This document shows, piece by piece, positions 9,876 to 19,207 of a stretch of 64,000 bases of DNA. A program made the position numbers and the translations under genes. Location: positions 62,001 to 126,000 of the forward strand of contig NZ_OY284434.1 of the NCBI RefSeq assembly GCF_958304185.1, given 5' to 3'. This DNA comes from an uncultured Erythrobacter sp. (lineage in GTDB: Bacteria > Pseudomonadota > Alphaproteobacteria > Sphingomonadales > Sphingomonadaceae). Under the pieces are notes generated by a model, which ran no database searches, was not told the DNA's origin, and saw nothing but the letters and a program-made list of their open reading frames with translations. Each line of letters starts with the position of its first letter. Position 1 is the first letter of the stretch.

Positions 9876-10757
9876 TTAGAGATCGCTGTCGACGGTCTCA
9901 GGAATGACTTCACCCGGAACCGGCCCGCCGGGATAGGCCGGCATCGCCGTCGTCGTGGTTCGCGCGGCCGGGGCCTGCGCCATCGTTATCGAGGCTTCCT
10001 GCACCGCAATGTCCGGGCGAACCGTGCCGCCGACCGACGCGCGGGCGTTGGCGTAGCCCTGATCGTCCCACTGTCCATCGCCGCGCGGGTCAGCGTTGCC
10101 AGAGGGTTCCGATGAATATCCGATATCCCGGAACCCGTCGCCGTAGTCGATTGCGTCGATTTGGCCATTATTGCCGATCCGGCACTGGAACGACGCGCCG
10201 TTGAACAGCGTACCGCTGACCAGCCAGCCAGCCCCGGTGCGATCGACATTCTCGACGGTATCGACCCGCACATCGCGCTCGATCCGATCTAGACACTGGT
10301 TCACGGCGTTATCGAGGCCCGACGCTCCGGTGCCGCGCGGTGCGCTAGCCCGGCGATCATCGCGGCGGTCTTCGTAACGGCGGTCATCATTGCGCCAGTC
10401 GGGATTGCGCACATCGCGGTCGACGATCACGACATCGCGTTCACGTTCGCGGCGGTTGTTCGAGCTGACGATTGCAGCGATCCCGCCGATGATCGCAGCG
10501 CCGATGATCACATCGCCCGCATCAACCCGGTTGCGCCGCCACCCGCGCCGGTGCCCGCCCCAGCCACAGCCCCAGCGGCAGCCCCGCCATTCGGTCGTGG
10601 CGCTAACGGGATCATAGCGGCTGAAATCGAAGGGGCCCGACGCCGCGGCGGCCAACGCGGCGCCCGAAAGCATCGGCGCGGCAGCCGCCGGGGCAGCGAT
10701 CATGGTGGTACCGGCAAGCGCACCCGCCAAGGCAAGCGCGCGGAATGTCAGAGCCAT
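9876..10757 (-). CDS. Exported hypothetical protein, paralogue of the next gene
   Basis: A 293-residue secreted or periplasmic protein of unknown function with a signal peptide (FRALALAGALAGTTMIAAPAAAA). It then has a short glycine-zipper-like hydrophobic stretch (VIIGAAIIGGIAAIV), a very Arg/Asp-rich region (about residues 100-145), and a C-terminal domain with two cysteines (NQCLDRIERDV ... SFQCRIGNNGQIDAIDYGDG). That C-terminal domain matches the end of the neighbouring 10951-11484 product, so the pair are tandem paralogues. I start at 10757 because AGGAGAG lies about 8 bases upstream; seven more residues are possible. Confidence 0.82.
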   Translation of the reverse strand: MALTFRALALAGALAGTTMIAAPAAAAPMLSGAALAAAASGPFDFSRYDPVSATTEWRGCRWGCGWGGHRRGWRRNRVDAGDVIIGAAIIGGIAAIVSSNNRRERERDVVIVDRDVRNPDWRNDDRRYEDRRDDRRASAPRGTGASGLDNAVNQCLDRIERDVRVDTVENVDRTGAGWLVSGTLFNGASFQCRIGNNGQIDAIDYGDGFRDIGYSSEPSGNADPRGDGQWDDQGYANARASVGGTVRPDIAVQEASITMAQAPAARTTTTAMPAYPGGPVPGEVIPETVDSDL

Positions 10758-10854
10758 TGCTGCTCTCTCCTGTTGCAATACGAGCGGCCACCAATCGCCC
10801 TGATAGCGGCAGGATTAACCGTGCGAGGCTTGCGCCAGGCTGAACCAAACGGGC

Positions 10855-10900
10855 CAAAACAAAGCCGCCCCGCCGTCCCTGATGCGGGAGGCGGGGCGGC
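10855..10900 (-). terminator. Rho-independent-like terminator between the two paralogues
   Basis: An 11-bp perfect stem (10864-10874 with 10890-10900, gccgccccgcc) is followed on the minus strand by TTTGTTTTGG. It lies 50 bp after the stop of the upstream paralogue, so each paralogue probably has its own transcript. Confidence 0.8.
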
Positions 10901-10950
10901 AGGTTCACGCGCAGTCGTGAAGGAGACAGGCTGCGCGTAGCTCGAACGGG

Positions 10951-11484
10951 TCAGCGCAGACCGCGGATGCCGCTGAAGTCAACGAACGGCGCACCGCGGC
11001 CGTCGAAGCGGCAGGTGAAGTTGCCGCGATCATTGCCGCGGTTGTTCCAGCCTCCGCCCACATCGATCCGGCCCTTGACCCGGAAACCATCGCGGGTGCG
11101 GTCAATATCGCGGACGTCGACCACATCGGCATAGCGATAGCCGCCATTGCGACGCGCCTGATTCTCGGCAGCGCGGACGCAGCGATCCACTGCCGTGCGC
11201 GGGTTGCCGAAGCCGCCGCGATCCCAGCCACCGCGGACGTCGCGGTCGCGGTAGTCATAGCGGCGGTCGTCGCGGTCATTGTCGAAAGCGCCCGCAAGTG
11301 CCGCAAGGCCGCCGATCACGACCGCGCCGGCGATGATCTCGCCCGCGCCGATCCCGCCGCGGTCGCGGCGGTCATCAGCCATAGCAGGGGTGGCAGAGGC
11401 CGCCGTCAGCGCAGTCGCAGCGACCGCACCGAAGACAAGCCGGGCTGCTTTGCCGGAGGCCAGCAGGTTGGTCTTGGTCGTCAT
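10951..11484 (-). CDS. Exported hypothetical protein, Arg/Asp-rich
   Basis: A 177-residue exported protein with a signal peptide ending near ATPAMA, a hydrophobic glycine-zipper-like segment (IIAGAVVIGGLAALAGAF), and then a region dominated by Arg, Asp and Gly (about residues 68-100). The C-terminal domain has two cysteines (VDRCVRAAENQ, FTCRFDGRG), suggesting a disulfide. It shares DRT..G(F/W).V.G and (F)xCR with the 9876-10757 product. The function is unknown; the glycine-zipper stretch recalls small surface antigens, but that is only a resemblance. A terminator follows. Confidence 0.85.
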   Translation of the reverse strand: MTTKTNLLASGKAARLVFGAVAATALTAASATPAMADDRRDRGGIGAGEIIAGAVVIGGLAALAGAFDNDRDDRRYDYRDRDVRGGWDRGGFGNPRTAVDRCVRAAENQARRNGGYRYADVVDVRDIDRTRDGFRVKGRIDVGGGWNNRGNDRGNFTCRFDGRGAPFVDFSGIRGLR

Positions 11485-11625
11485 CGAAGCATTCCTCGTC
11501 AGGCACCGCGGGCGGGATTGCTTGCGGTGTCGAGAATGCTTTTGCGCGATTCGGGGTGTGGCGAAGCTGAATTGAGATGACAGGTTTTGTTAATCTAAAG
11601 ACGGTCCAGTATGAACGATTACCGC

Positions 11626-13053
11626 CTATTTGGTCGGAAGAGCCGCCAGCACGTCCCGCGTGAAAGCGGCGATTTCGAAACCAGCACCTGCCGGATCTTC
11701 GCCGCGCCGAACGATGACAACACCCCGCGAAGGAACGATCACCACATATTGTCCACGATTGCCGAAGGCGGCGAAGGTGTCGGTGGGCACATCGTCAGAG
11801 CGGTTCATCAGCCAGAACCCGGCCCCATAGCCGAATGCGCCGTCAGGCTGCGGGCCGCTCGGGGTAGACACGTACTTCGTCCAGTCTTCAGGCAGAACGC
11901 GTTCGCCGGAAGGGAGCACGCCGTCGTTGAGGTAAAGCTGGCCGAAATCCGCAAGGTCGCTCGCCGTGCTCCACACCTGCGATGACATCACGTGATCGCC
12001 GCGAATATCGGTCTCGGCCACCGTCTCCGCCATCCCCAGCTTGGCGAAGAAAAGGTGCGGCGGATAAAACGACAGCCATTGACCGATCCCCTTGAGCGCC
12101 AACAGCGTGTCATTATTGGCATAGCGGAACACTGTTCCCGGCGCATGGAGCACGGGCCAATTCACCGCCGTCTCATCAATGGTCGAGCCACCGAAATAGA
12201 GCGCATCGGTGCGGTTGCCCGGGGTGTCGGAATAGCGGCCGCTCGCCATGCGCAAGGCGTGATCGATGGTGATGGCATTGCGCGGATCGGTCCCCCCGCC
12301 GGCGGCCCAGTAATTGAGTGCAATGGGGTCAGCAACGTTGGCCTCACCTGAATGCACTGCCGCACCGATCAGCGTTGCCGCAATGCTCTTGGCAACGGAC
12401 CAGGTCCGCTGGGGGGTCTTCTCGCCAAAGCCGGGGGCGTAGGAGGACTGTTCGACTAGCCCGCCTCCGCTGCGGTTGAAGCGCACCAGCGTGGCGGTTG
12501 TGCGGGTGCCATCGCCATATTGCCCGGCGAGCGCGCTGGCGAAGACCCGGTCGAGCGGGTTAGGTGCCTTGGCTTTGCTGCGAGGCGCTGCCGAGAGGGT
12601 GCCTGTGCCGGGCACTTTTGCCTCGGGCTTTGCCGCTACGGGCAGCGGTTGGTCAGCATTGCTCGAATCCTCCGGCGCACCGATCGGCAGCACCGAACAG
12701 CCCGTCTCTGGCCCGAAATTGGCTGCGATCCGTGGTGGCATGTCGTCTGCCCAGCGGACCGCGACATGGGCGATCTGGCCGCTCGGTCGGCGGACAATTT
12801 CGTGAGGCAGGGTGCCGATGATCGCATCCAGCGGTGCCTGAATGCCCGTCAGCTCCCATTGCTCGACGCTCTCGGGCGTCCGGATTGCCCCATTGCGTTC
12901 GGCATTGGCAATCGCCCCGCACAGCATGAGCGCCTTGTACCCGGCCGCGAGCGCGCGGTCGTAGCGCGCATCGAGCGCTTCCTGCTGGGATTGTGCAGAA
13001 ACCGGGACGGCGGCGAGGAGCAACGTGGAGGCTGCAAAAGCGGTGCGGATCAT
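11626..13053 (-). CDS. Class C beta-lactamase-fold serine hydrolase
   Basis: This exported 475-residue serine hydrolase belongs to the penicillin-binding-protein/class C beta-lactamase clan. A signal peptide ends near PVSAQS. About 150 residues of unrecognised N-terminal domain and a low-complexity linker follow. The catalytic domain then carries SVAK (nucleophile S219, K222) and YAN (Y311-N313). The third motif is probably FGNRGQYVVI rather than the classic KTG. Family members include esterases, peptidases and lactamases; the substrate cannot be told. It is convergent with nothing close and is separated from rplQ by a terminator. Confidence 0.88.
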   Translation of the reverse strand: MIRTAFAASTLLLAAVPVSAQSQQEALDARYDRALAAGYKALMLCGAIANAERNGAIRTPESVEQWELTGIQAPLDAIIGTLPHEIVRRPSGQIAHVAVRWADDMPPRIAANFGPETGCSVLPIGAPEDSSNADQPLPVAAKPEAKVPGTGTLSAAPRSKAKAPNPLDRVFASALAGQYGDGTRTTATLVRFNRSGGGLVEQSSYAPGFGEKTPQRTWSVAKSIAATLIGAAVHSGEANVADPIALNYWAAGGGTDPRNAITIDHALRMASGRYSDTPGNRTDALYFGGSTIDETAVNWPVLHAPGTVFRYANNDTLLALKGIGQWLSFYPPHLFFAKLGMAETVAETDIRGDHVMSSQVWSTASDLADFGQLYLNDGVLPSGERVLPEDWTKYVSTPSGPQPDGAFGYGAGFWLMNRSDDVPTDTFAAFGNRGQYVVIVPSRGVVIVRRGEDPAGAGFEIAAFTRDVLAALPTK

Positions 13054-13078
13054 GGCTGCGACACTAGGCTGCGCGGCT

Positions 13079-13119
13079 CAAAAGGAAAGGGCCGGAAGCG
13101 TTTCCGCCCCGGCCCTTTC
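13079..13119 (-). terminator. Terminator of the ribosomal superoperon (after rplQ)
   Basis: An 11-bp perfect stem (13085-13095 with 13109-13119, gaaagggccgg) is followed on the minus strand by CCTTTTGAG. It lies about 24 bp after the rplQ stop and marks the end of the alpha operon. Confidence 0.88.
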
Positions 13120-13142
13120 GCTAATTGTTCGCGTGACGCGGC

Positions 13143-13562
13143 TTATGCGTCTTCGTAGTCTTCAGCGGTCTGCACCGGGCCAGAATCCTGACCCTTGGCA
13201 GCTTCATCGCGGTCGACGAGTTCGATGATCGCCATCTGGACGGCATCGCCAGCGCGCACACCGGCGCGCAGCACGCGGGTGTAGCCGCCTTCGCGGTCCG
13301 AGTAACGCTCGGCCAGAACTTCGAACAGCTTCTTCAGCTGCGCTTCGTCACCCAGACGGCTCATGGCGAGACGACGGTTCGAAAGGCCGCCGCGCTTCGC
13401 CAGCGTGATCAGCTTCTCGAGATAGGGACGCAGTTCCTTCGCCTTGGGCAGCGTGGTCTTGATCTGCTCGTGCTTGATCAGCGCGGCGGCCATGTTGCGG
13501 AACAGGGCGTTGCGGTGACCCGTCTTGCGGCCCAGCTTACGGCCCGAAATACCATGACGCAT
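13143..13562 (-). CDS. rplQ: 50S ribosomal protein L17
   Basis: Large-subunit protein L17, 139 residues, somewhat longer than the ~127-residue enterobacterial form because of an acidic C-terminal tail (ending TAEDYEDA). The N-terminus [17 protein letters not shown] and the segment [20 protein letters not shown] are diagnostic. It is the last gene of the alpha operon, 110 bp downstream of rpoA, and a stable hairpin lies in that gap. A terminator follows. Confidence 0.98.
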   Translation of the reverse strand: MRHGISGRKLGRKTGHRNALFRNMAAALIKHEQIKTTLPKAKELRPYLEKLITLAKRGGLSNRRLAMSRLGDEAQLKKLFEVLAERYSDREGGYTRVLRAGVRAGDAVQMAIIELVDRDEAAKGQDSGPVQTAEDYEDA

Positions 13563-13639
13563 TGTGTTTCATCCTTTGTTCGTAAGGAGCCCGTGCAAGG
13601 TAGCTCCATCCTGGTCGGAAAGGGTCCGACCTGCCCATG

Positions 13640-13667
13640 ATCCTCCCCGAGCGAGCTCGGGGAGGAT
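13640..13667. other. Perfect 12-bp hairpin immediately after rpoA
   Basis: Arms 13640-13651 and 13656-13667 (atcctccccgag) enclose a 4-base loop. It begins 5 bases after the rpoA stop and is not followed by a T-run in the transcribed direction. It is more likely an mRNA stability or processing element, or a partial attenuator, than a full terminator, since rplQ follows. Confidence 0.8.
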
Positions 13668-13672
13668 GCCGA

Positions 13673-14728
13673 TCAGCCCAAAAGCTCTTGCTCGAGCTTC
13701 TTGGCCATTTCTTCGATGTTCTCAGGCGGCCAGCCCGGGATGTCCATGCCGAGACGCAGGCCCATGCTGGAAAGCACTTCCTTGATCTCGTTGAGCGACT
13801 TGCGGCCGAAGTTCGGCGTGCGCAGCATCTCGGCTTCGGTCTTCTGGACCAGATCGCCGATGTAGATGATGTTGTCGTTCTTGAGGCAATTGGCCGAACG
13901 CACCGACAGTTCCAGCTCGTCCACCTTCTTGAGGAGGTAACGGTTGAGCTGGTTGGCGTCGCTTTCTTCCGGCTGCACGGCATGACCGATCATCTGACCG
14001 ACCGGCTGCGGGATGCCGTCTTCGAAGTGGACGAACAGGGTCAGCTGATCCTGAAGAATGCGCGCGGCATAGGCCACGGCGTCTTCCGGGGTGACAGTGC
14101 CATCGGTTTCGACGGTCAGCGAGAGCTTGTCATAGTCAAGCTCCTGCCCGACGCGAGCGTTCTCGACCTTGTAGCTCACCTGACGAACCGGCGAGTACAG
14201 CGAGTCAACCGGGATCAGACCAATCGGCGCATCAGCCGGACGGTTCTGCACGGCGGGCGAGTAGCCCTTCCCGGTGTCAGCGGTCAGCTCCATGTTGAGC
14301 GTCGCGCCTTCATCGAGCTGGCAGATCACCAGATCCTTGTTCATCACTTCGATGTCGCCGGTGACAGCAATATCGCCAGCCTTGACCGCACCCGGGCCAG
14401 TGGCCGAAAGCTGCAAACGCTTGGGGCCTTCGCCTTCCATGCGCAGCGCGATCTGCTTCACGTTCAGCACGATGTCGGTGACGTCTTCACGCACGCCAGC
14501 GAGGCTGGAGAACTCGTGCAGCACGTTCTCGATCTTGATCGAGGTGATCGCCGCGCCCTGAAGGCTCGACAGCAGCACCCGGCGCAGCGCATTGCCGAGC
14601 GTCAAGCCAAAGCCGCGCTCGAGCGGTTCGGCCACGAAAGTCACCTTGCGCTGACGATCGCCGCTGTCCTTGATTTCGAGGGTGTTGGGTTTCTTGAGTT
14701 CCTGCCAGTTCTTGGTGTTGACGGACAT
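13673..14728 (-). CDS. rpoA: RNA polymerase alpha subunit
   Basis: This 351-residue subunit nucleates assembly of core RNA polymerase and contacts UP elements and activators. The N-terminal dimerisation domain ([19 protein letters not shown], residues about 38-56) and the C-terminal helix-hairpin-helix domain ([31 protein letters not shown]) are both present and full-length. A short extension ends at EQELLG. It sits in the usual place between rpsK and rplQ. Confidence 0.99.
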   Translation of the reverse strand: MSVNTKNWQELKKPNTLEIKDSGDRQRKVTFVAEPLERGFGLTLGNALRRVLLSSLQGAAITSIKIENVLHEFSSLAGVREDVTDIVLNVKQIALRMEGEGPKRLQLSATGPGAVKAGDIAVTGDIEVMNKDLVICQLDEGATLNMELTADTGKGYSPAVQNRPADAPIGLIPVDSLYSPVRQVSYKVENARVGQELDYDKLSLTVETDGTVTPEDAVAYAARILQDQLTLFVHFEDGIPQPVGQMIGHAVQPEESDANQLNRYLLKKVDELELSVRSANCLKNDNIIYIGDLVQKTEAEMLRTPNFGRKSLNEIKEVLSSMGLRLGMDIPGWPPENIEEMAKKLEQELLG

Positions 14729-14852
14729 GGATTTCCCCTAATTCGCCCGGAGGGGGCGGTTCAAACTTGGGCGGGCCAGATGCGGACGCGAAACGCGGCA
14801 CCTGACCCGATCGGGCGGCGAGAGCGCACAGCGCCCCCGCCATCCCGGCGGA

Positions 14853-15242
14853 TCAGACGCGGCGACGCTTGGAGGGACGGACCCCGTTGTGCGGGATCGG
14901 AGTGACGTCGCGGATCGAAGTAATGTTGAAACCCACAGCCGCAAGACCCCGAAGCGCGCTTTCGCGGCCCGAGCCCGGACCCTTCACTTCGACTTCGAGC
15001 GTACGGACGCCGTGTTCGGCAGCCTTCTTGCCCGCATCGTCAGCGGCAACCTGAGCAGCATAGGGAGTCGACTTGCGGCTGCCCTTGAAGCCCATCGCGC
15101 CAGCGCTGGACCAGCTGATCGCATTGCCCTGCGCATCGGTGATGGTGATCATGGTGTTGTTGAAGCTGGCGTTGATATGCGCAACGCCGCTGGTGATGTT
15201 CTTCTTGTCACGGCGCCGAATACGGCCTGGTTCGCGTGCCAT
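14853..15242 (-). CDS. rpsK: 30S ribosomal protein S11
   Basis: Small-subunit platform protein S11, 129 residues, the standard length. Diagnostic segments are [15 protein letters not shown] near the N-terminus and the C-terminal [18 protein letters not shown]. It is encoded 62 bp after rpsM and 124 bp before rpoA in the alpha operon order. Confidence 0.99.
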   Translation of the reverse strand: MAREPGRIRRRDKKNITSGVAHINASFNNTMITITDAQGNAISWSSAGAMGFKGSRKSTPYAAQVAADDAGKKAAEHGVRTLEVEVKGPGSGRESALRGLAAVGFNITSIRDVTPIPHNGVRPSKRRRV

Positions 15243-15304
15243 CGTTATCTGTCCTCTAGATCGTCAGAAGGAAAAAGCGTGCAAAGGGGGTGAGCCCCGC
15301 TCGC

Positions 15305-15673
15305 TTACTTCTTCTTGCCCGCGATGGGCTTGGCCTTGCCCTTGCGGGTGCGGGCGTTGGTGTGGGTGCGCTGGCCACGGACGGGGAGACCCGAACGGTG
15401 ACGCAGGCCGCGATAGGCGCGCAGATCCATCAGGCGCTTGATGTTCATCGCGGTGTTGCGACGCAGGTCGCCTTCCACGGTGAAATCGGCGTCGATGGTT
15501 TCGCGGATCCGCAGCACTTCCTCATCAGTGAGGTCCTGCACACGCGCAGAATGCGCGATACCCAGCTTGTCAGCGATCTGGACGGCGGTGGTACGACCAA
15601 TACCGTGAATATAGGTCAGCGCGATGATCACGCGCTTGTTGGTGGGGATATTGACCCCGGCAATACGAGCCAC
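15305..15673 (-). CDS. rpsM: 30S ribosomal protein S13
   Basis: Small-subunit head protein S13, 122 residues, which contacts the P-site tRNA through its basic tail. [10 protein letters not shown] at the start, [13 protein letters not shown] in the helical region, and [26 protein letters not shown] at the C-terminal side (quoted in part: [18 protein letters not shown]) identify it. The gene is first in the alpha group here because rpmJ is absent, and it follows the inserted SRPBCC-like gene by about 307 bp. Confidence 0.98.
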   Translation of the reverse strand: MARIAGVNIPTNKRVIIALTYIHGIGRTTAVQIADKLGIAHSARVQDLTDEEVLRIRETIDADFTVEGDLRRNTAMNIKRLMDLRAYRGLRHRSGLPVRGQRTHTNARTRKGKAKPIAGKKK

Positions 15674-15980
15674 TTATTTCTCCATGCTCCACAGGGACTT
15701 AGGTCAGTTAAAGACCGCCCCTATCTCAACGCTCAATTCATTCTCGTGTTCGCTTGCCGCGTGATTTGCCAAGTGGCAGGATCATAAACGGCAAAAAGCC
15801 CGGTTGGCACGCGCAAGGGCGATGCCTGCCGAACTTGCTTCGAACATGTCGAATGAGCCGCGCGCATAGGCTGATTCGCCCGAGCCGTCAACCGCAAGCC
15901 GAAGGGCTGCGGACCGGTCGCAAAGCGGAACGCGGTCCAAGCCTTGGCGCCCAGCCCCGCCCCCTGCTCGACAATTAGCG
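15674..15980. other. 307-bp gap between the SRPBCC-like gene and rpsM
   Basis: No convincing gene is present. A minus-strand open frame (15782-16018) has coding-like composition in its last ~35 codons, but its only ATG lies inside the neighbouring gene. The gap may carry the promoter for rpsM-rpsK-rpoA-rplQ on the minus strand; I cannot assign -35/-10 boxes confidently. Confidence 0.5.
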
Positions 15981-16835
15981 CTAACGCGGCGGTTCGTCCG
16001 CCAGATCGCCGAACACATCCGCCACCGTCGGGGACTTGGGTGCGGGCTTCGGCGCTGGCTTTGGCTCCGGCTTCGGCGCGGCCGGCTTGGCAGCGGGGGC
16101 CGAAACCGGCTTCGGAGCCGTAGCCGGTGCGGGCGTCGCGGCGGCAGCGGGCTTGGGCGCGGGCAATGTGACAGCCTTCGCCGCAGGTGCTGGGGCTGGC
16201 TTGGCGGCAGCAGGCGCTGGCATAGCAGCGGGCGGGCCTGCGGCGGGTCTTGCAGCAGGCGATGATGGCATTGCCACGACCCCCAACGGCTTCGTCAAAG
16301 CGGCGACCTGAACACCCATGACCCCATCGACCGCCTTGGAAATCACCGGCACTTCATAACGCATCGGGCCGCCGACATTGTATTCCCATACGATCCGGGT
16401 GCCCTTGTCGACCTTGCTGATTGCAACTGTCAGCACCCCGGTCACCGGCTCGCTCTGAAGCGGGCCGAGGTTGCCGACCATCCGCAGCGCGGATTCCGGA
16501 TAGGCCTGCACCACCCGCATATGCTCAACACTGCCTTCAAGGGTAAAGCGGCCCGGCTCATCGACCTCAGGGATGGTCTCGCAGAAGCAACCCCCGGCCT
16601 GGGGGACGAGGGTCAGGTTCTTCGAATTACCTGACCAAGTGTGTTCCGATGTCCACCACGTTGCTGGCGAGATCAGCGCGAGCCACACTTCCTTCGGGCT
16701 GGCCTTCACCACAACTTCGTGGCGCGAGACGAAGCTATCGTCCGTCGCGCGCGTAACCTCGGCCGAGGCGGATACGCCCCAGGCCAGCGAGGCGAGGCCG
16801 AGCAGCGCCGTGCGCGCGCCCAAGTGAAGTTTCAT
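15981..16835 (-). CDS. Exported SRPBCC/AHSA1-like protein with Pro/Ala-rich tail
   Basis: A 284-residue exported protein. A signal peptide (about residues 1-25, ending VSASAE) precedes an SRPBCC-type domain of about 150 residues with the typical opening (FVSRHEVVVKASPKEVWLAL), a W-W pair (PATWWTSEHTWSG), and the later IVWEYNVGGPM. From about residue 195 to 270 the chain is almost entirely Ala/Pro/Lys. A short acidic end follows (VADVFGDLAD). The ligand is unknown. The start at 16835 is supported by GGGAGGG upstream. It lies between adk and rpsM inside the ribosomal cluster, an unusual place for a secreted protein. Confidence 0.85.
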   Translation of the reverse strand: MKLHLGARTALLGLASLAWGVSASAEVTRATDDSFVSRHEVVVKASPKEVWLALISPATWWTSEHTWSGNSKNLTLVPQAGGCFCETIPEVDEPGRFTLEGSVEHMRVVQAYPESALRMVGNLGPLQSEPVTGVLTVAISKVDKGTRIVWEYNVGGPMRYEVPVISKAVDGVMGVQVAALTKPLGVVAMPSSPAARPAAGPPAAMPAPAAAKPAPAPAAKAVTLPAPKPAAAATPAPATAPKPVSAPAAKPAAPKPEPKPAPKPAPKSPTVADVFGDLADEPPR

Positions 16836-16906
16836 GGCAAGACCCTCCCGTACGATCCGCGCCGGACGCTGGGCCAAAAGCGTGGGGGACACAAGTCCCG
16901 CTCGGC

Positions 16907-17554
16907 TCAGCTATCGAGGATTGCGTCGATCTGACCCGCGACGGTGTCGATCGCAGCCATGCCATCGATGCGCGAGACAATGCCGCGCGCTTCGTAACCC
17001 GGCAGGATCGGCGCGGTCTTGGCCCGATACTCCTGCATGCGCGTGCGCACGGTTTCCTCGTTATCGTCGGGCCGACGCTTGAACTCGGTGCTACCGCAGG
17101 TGTCGCACACGCCCGGCGTCTTGGGCGGATTGGCGGTGTCGTGGTACAGCGCGCCGCAATTGCCGCAGGAGAAGCGGCCGGTGATGCGTTCTACCAACGC
17201 ATCCTCGTTCACTTCGAGCTCAATCACATGGTCGAGCAGTCGGCCATTGCGCGCCAGGATCGCGTCAAGCGCGTCAGCTTGGGCAGCCGTGCGGGGATAG
17301 CCATCGAAGATCGCGCCCGTTTCAGGCGCCATCGCGGCGAGTTCAGCGTCGATCAGGTCGGAGACGATTTCATCCGAGACCAGCTCGCCGCGCTCCATCA
17401 CTTCCTTGGCGCGGAGCCCGACCGGCGTGCCGGCTTTCACCGCGGCACGCAGCATATCGCCGGTCGAAAGCTGGCGCATGCCATGCCGCTCGACCAAGGC
17501 TGCACTTTGTGTTCCCTTACCCGCGCCGGGAGGGCCAAGAAGAATGATGTTCAC
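16907..17554 (-). CDS. adk: Adenylate kinase
   Basis: This enzyme converts AMP and ATP to 2 ADP. The 215-residue long-form protein has the P-loop GPPGAGKGT (residues 7-15), the AMP-binding region STGDMLRAAV, DGYPRT (residues 84-89), and a zinc-binding LID with four cysteines (C130, C133, C150, C153) rather than the H-bond network seen in enterobacteria. It follows secY by about 100 bp, the common secY-adk arrangement in the spc operon. Confidence 0.98.
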   Translation of the reverse strand: MNIILLGPPGAGKGTQSAALVERHGMRQLSTGDMLRAAVKAGTPVGLRAKEVMERGELVSDEIVSDLIDAELAAMAPETGAIFDGYPRTAAQADALDAILARNGRLLDHVIELEVNEDALVERITGRFSCGNCGALYHDTANPPKTPGVCDTCGSTEFKRRPDDNEETVRTRMQEYRAKTAPILPGYEARGIVSRIDGMAAIDTVAGQIDAILDS

Positions 17555-17657
17555 GAACCGTCCCCCAATATCGCCTCAGGTCTTCGCCCGGCGCGTTCAT
17601 TCAGACTAGTGGGTTCAACCAAGCAAGGACCTGCGTCAAGCCGACTAATGTCGGATA

Positions 17658-19022
17658 TCAGCGCATCCGCCCCTTGAGCTTCGCCTTCTTGATGAGATCG
17701 CCATATTGCAGGGCCAGCAAGTGCGACTGGATCTGGCTGATCGTATCGACCGTCACGTTCACGACGATCAGCAGGCTGGTCCCGCCGAGGAACAGCGGAA
17801 TACCGGTCTGCGCGATCATGTATTCGGGCACCACGCAGACAACCGTGAGGTATGCCGCGCCGAGCACGGTGATCCGCGTCAGCACATATTCGAGATAATC
17901 CGAGGTACGCTTACCGGGGCGAATGCCGGGGATCGAGCCGCCATTCTTCTTCAGGTTATCCGCCGTTTCCTCGGGGTTGAACACCACCGCGGTGTAGAAG
18001 AAGCAGAAGAAGATGATCCCGATCGCATAGAGCGTCATGTAGAGCGGCTGACCATGCGCGAGGTACTGGTTGAGCGCCTGAAGCACCGAATAGAAGCTGC
18101 TATTGGTGTCAACCGAGCTGCCCGCAAACTGCGTGATCGTCAGCGGCAGCAGCAGCAGCGAGCTGGCGAAGATCGGCGGGATCACACCGGCCGTGTTGAT
18201 CTTCAGCGGCAGGTAGGACCGCTCCGCCTGCATCATGCCGCGCTGGGTTGCACGCTTGGGATACTGGATCGTCAGGCGGCGCTGGGCGCGCTCCATGAAA
18301 GCGATCAGCAGGATCAGCGCGACGACCATCACGAGGAAAGCGATGATGATCCACGGCGCGATCGAGCCGGTGCGGCCGCCTTCGAACAGGTTGGTGGCAA
18401 AGCTCGGGAACTGCGCCACGATGCCGGCCATGATGATCAGCGAGATGCCGTTACCGATGCCGCGGCTAGTGATCTGCTCACCCAGCCACAGCAGGAACAT
18501 GGTGCCACCGACGAGATTGATGACCGCAACGACGCGGAACATGTAACCGGGGTTGACCACCGCCGCGAGGCCGTTCTGCGCGGCAAAGCTTTCAAGCCCC
18601 ACCGCAATCGCATAGCCTTGGATGACACACAGCAGCACCGCGCCGTAGCGGGTGTACTGGTTGAGCTTCTGACGCCCGCTCGCGCCTTCTTTCTTCAGCG
18701 CAGACAGCGCTGGATGCAGGGCCGAGGCCATCTGCACCACGATCGAGGCGGTAATATAGGGCATCACGCCGAGCGCGATGAGGCTCATGCGCTCAAGGCT
18801 GCCGCCCGAAAAGGCGTTGAACAGGTCGAGGATGCCGCCGCGGGTCTGTTGGTACAGCTCGCTCAGGATCAGCGGATTGACGCCAGGCAGCGGCACAAAG
18901 CTGAGGAAGCGGAAGACAATCAACGCCCCGATCGTGAACCAGATGCGCTGCTTGAGCTCGGTCGCCTTGGCAAAGTTGCCGAGGTTCAGGTTGCTCGCGA
19001 TATTGTCGGCGCGTGATGCCAT
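17658..19022 (-). CDS. secY: Protein translocase subunit SecY
   Basis: The channel subunit of the SecYEG translocon in the inner membrane; 454 residues with ten hydrophobic segments. Recognisable points are the N-terminal amphipathic segment with ELKQRIWFTIGAL, the plug-region SGGSLERMSLIALGVMPYI, the cytoplasmic loop PKRATQRGMM, and the C-terminal GTSLLIVVNVTVDT. It is placed after rplO and before adk. A 185-bp gap separates it from rplO. Confidence 0.99.
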   Translation of the reverse strand: MASRADNIASNLNLGNFAKATELKQRIWFTIGALIVFRFLSFVPLPGVNPLILSELYQQTRGGILDLFNAFSGGSLERMSLIALGVMPYITASIVVQMASALHPALSALKKEGASGRQKLNQYTRYGAVLLCVIQGYAIAVGLESFAAQNGLAAVVNPGYMFRVVAVINLVGGTMFLLWLGEQITSRGIGNGISLIIMAGIVAQFPSFATNLFEGGRTGSIAPWIIIAFLVMVVALILLIAFMERAQRRLTIQYPKRATQRGMMQAERSYLPLKINTAGVIPPIFASSLLLLPLTITQFAGSSVDTNSSFYSVLQALNQYLAHGQPLYMTLYAIGIIFFCFFYTAVVFNPEETADNLKKNGGSIPGIRPGKRTSDYLEYVLTRITVLGAAYLTVVCVVPEYMIAQTGIPLFLGGTSLLIVVNVTVDTISQIQSHLLALQYGDLIKKAKLKGRMR

Positions 19023-19207
19023 GTCGTTCTGTCAGTCCTAGCTCTTGATCCGGTGGTGATGGCTGATCTGCAACCATCCCGAACCATCCAATGCGCGCCT
19101 ATGCTGCAAGAGCTGGCCCAGCATCAGAAGGGCCCATCCAGCGCGCGAGAGCGTAAATAGGGAGCGCGGGGGCACTTGTCGAACCCCCGCGCATCACCTT
19201 TTGTCGA

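Noticed and set aside
15782-16018. Small minus-strand gene between rpsM and the SRPBCC-like gene
   Set aside because: Its only ATG is inside the neighbouring gene and internal starts lack a ribosome-binding site, though the last ~35 codons look coding-like.
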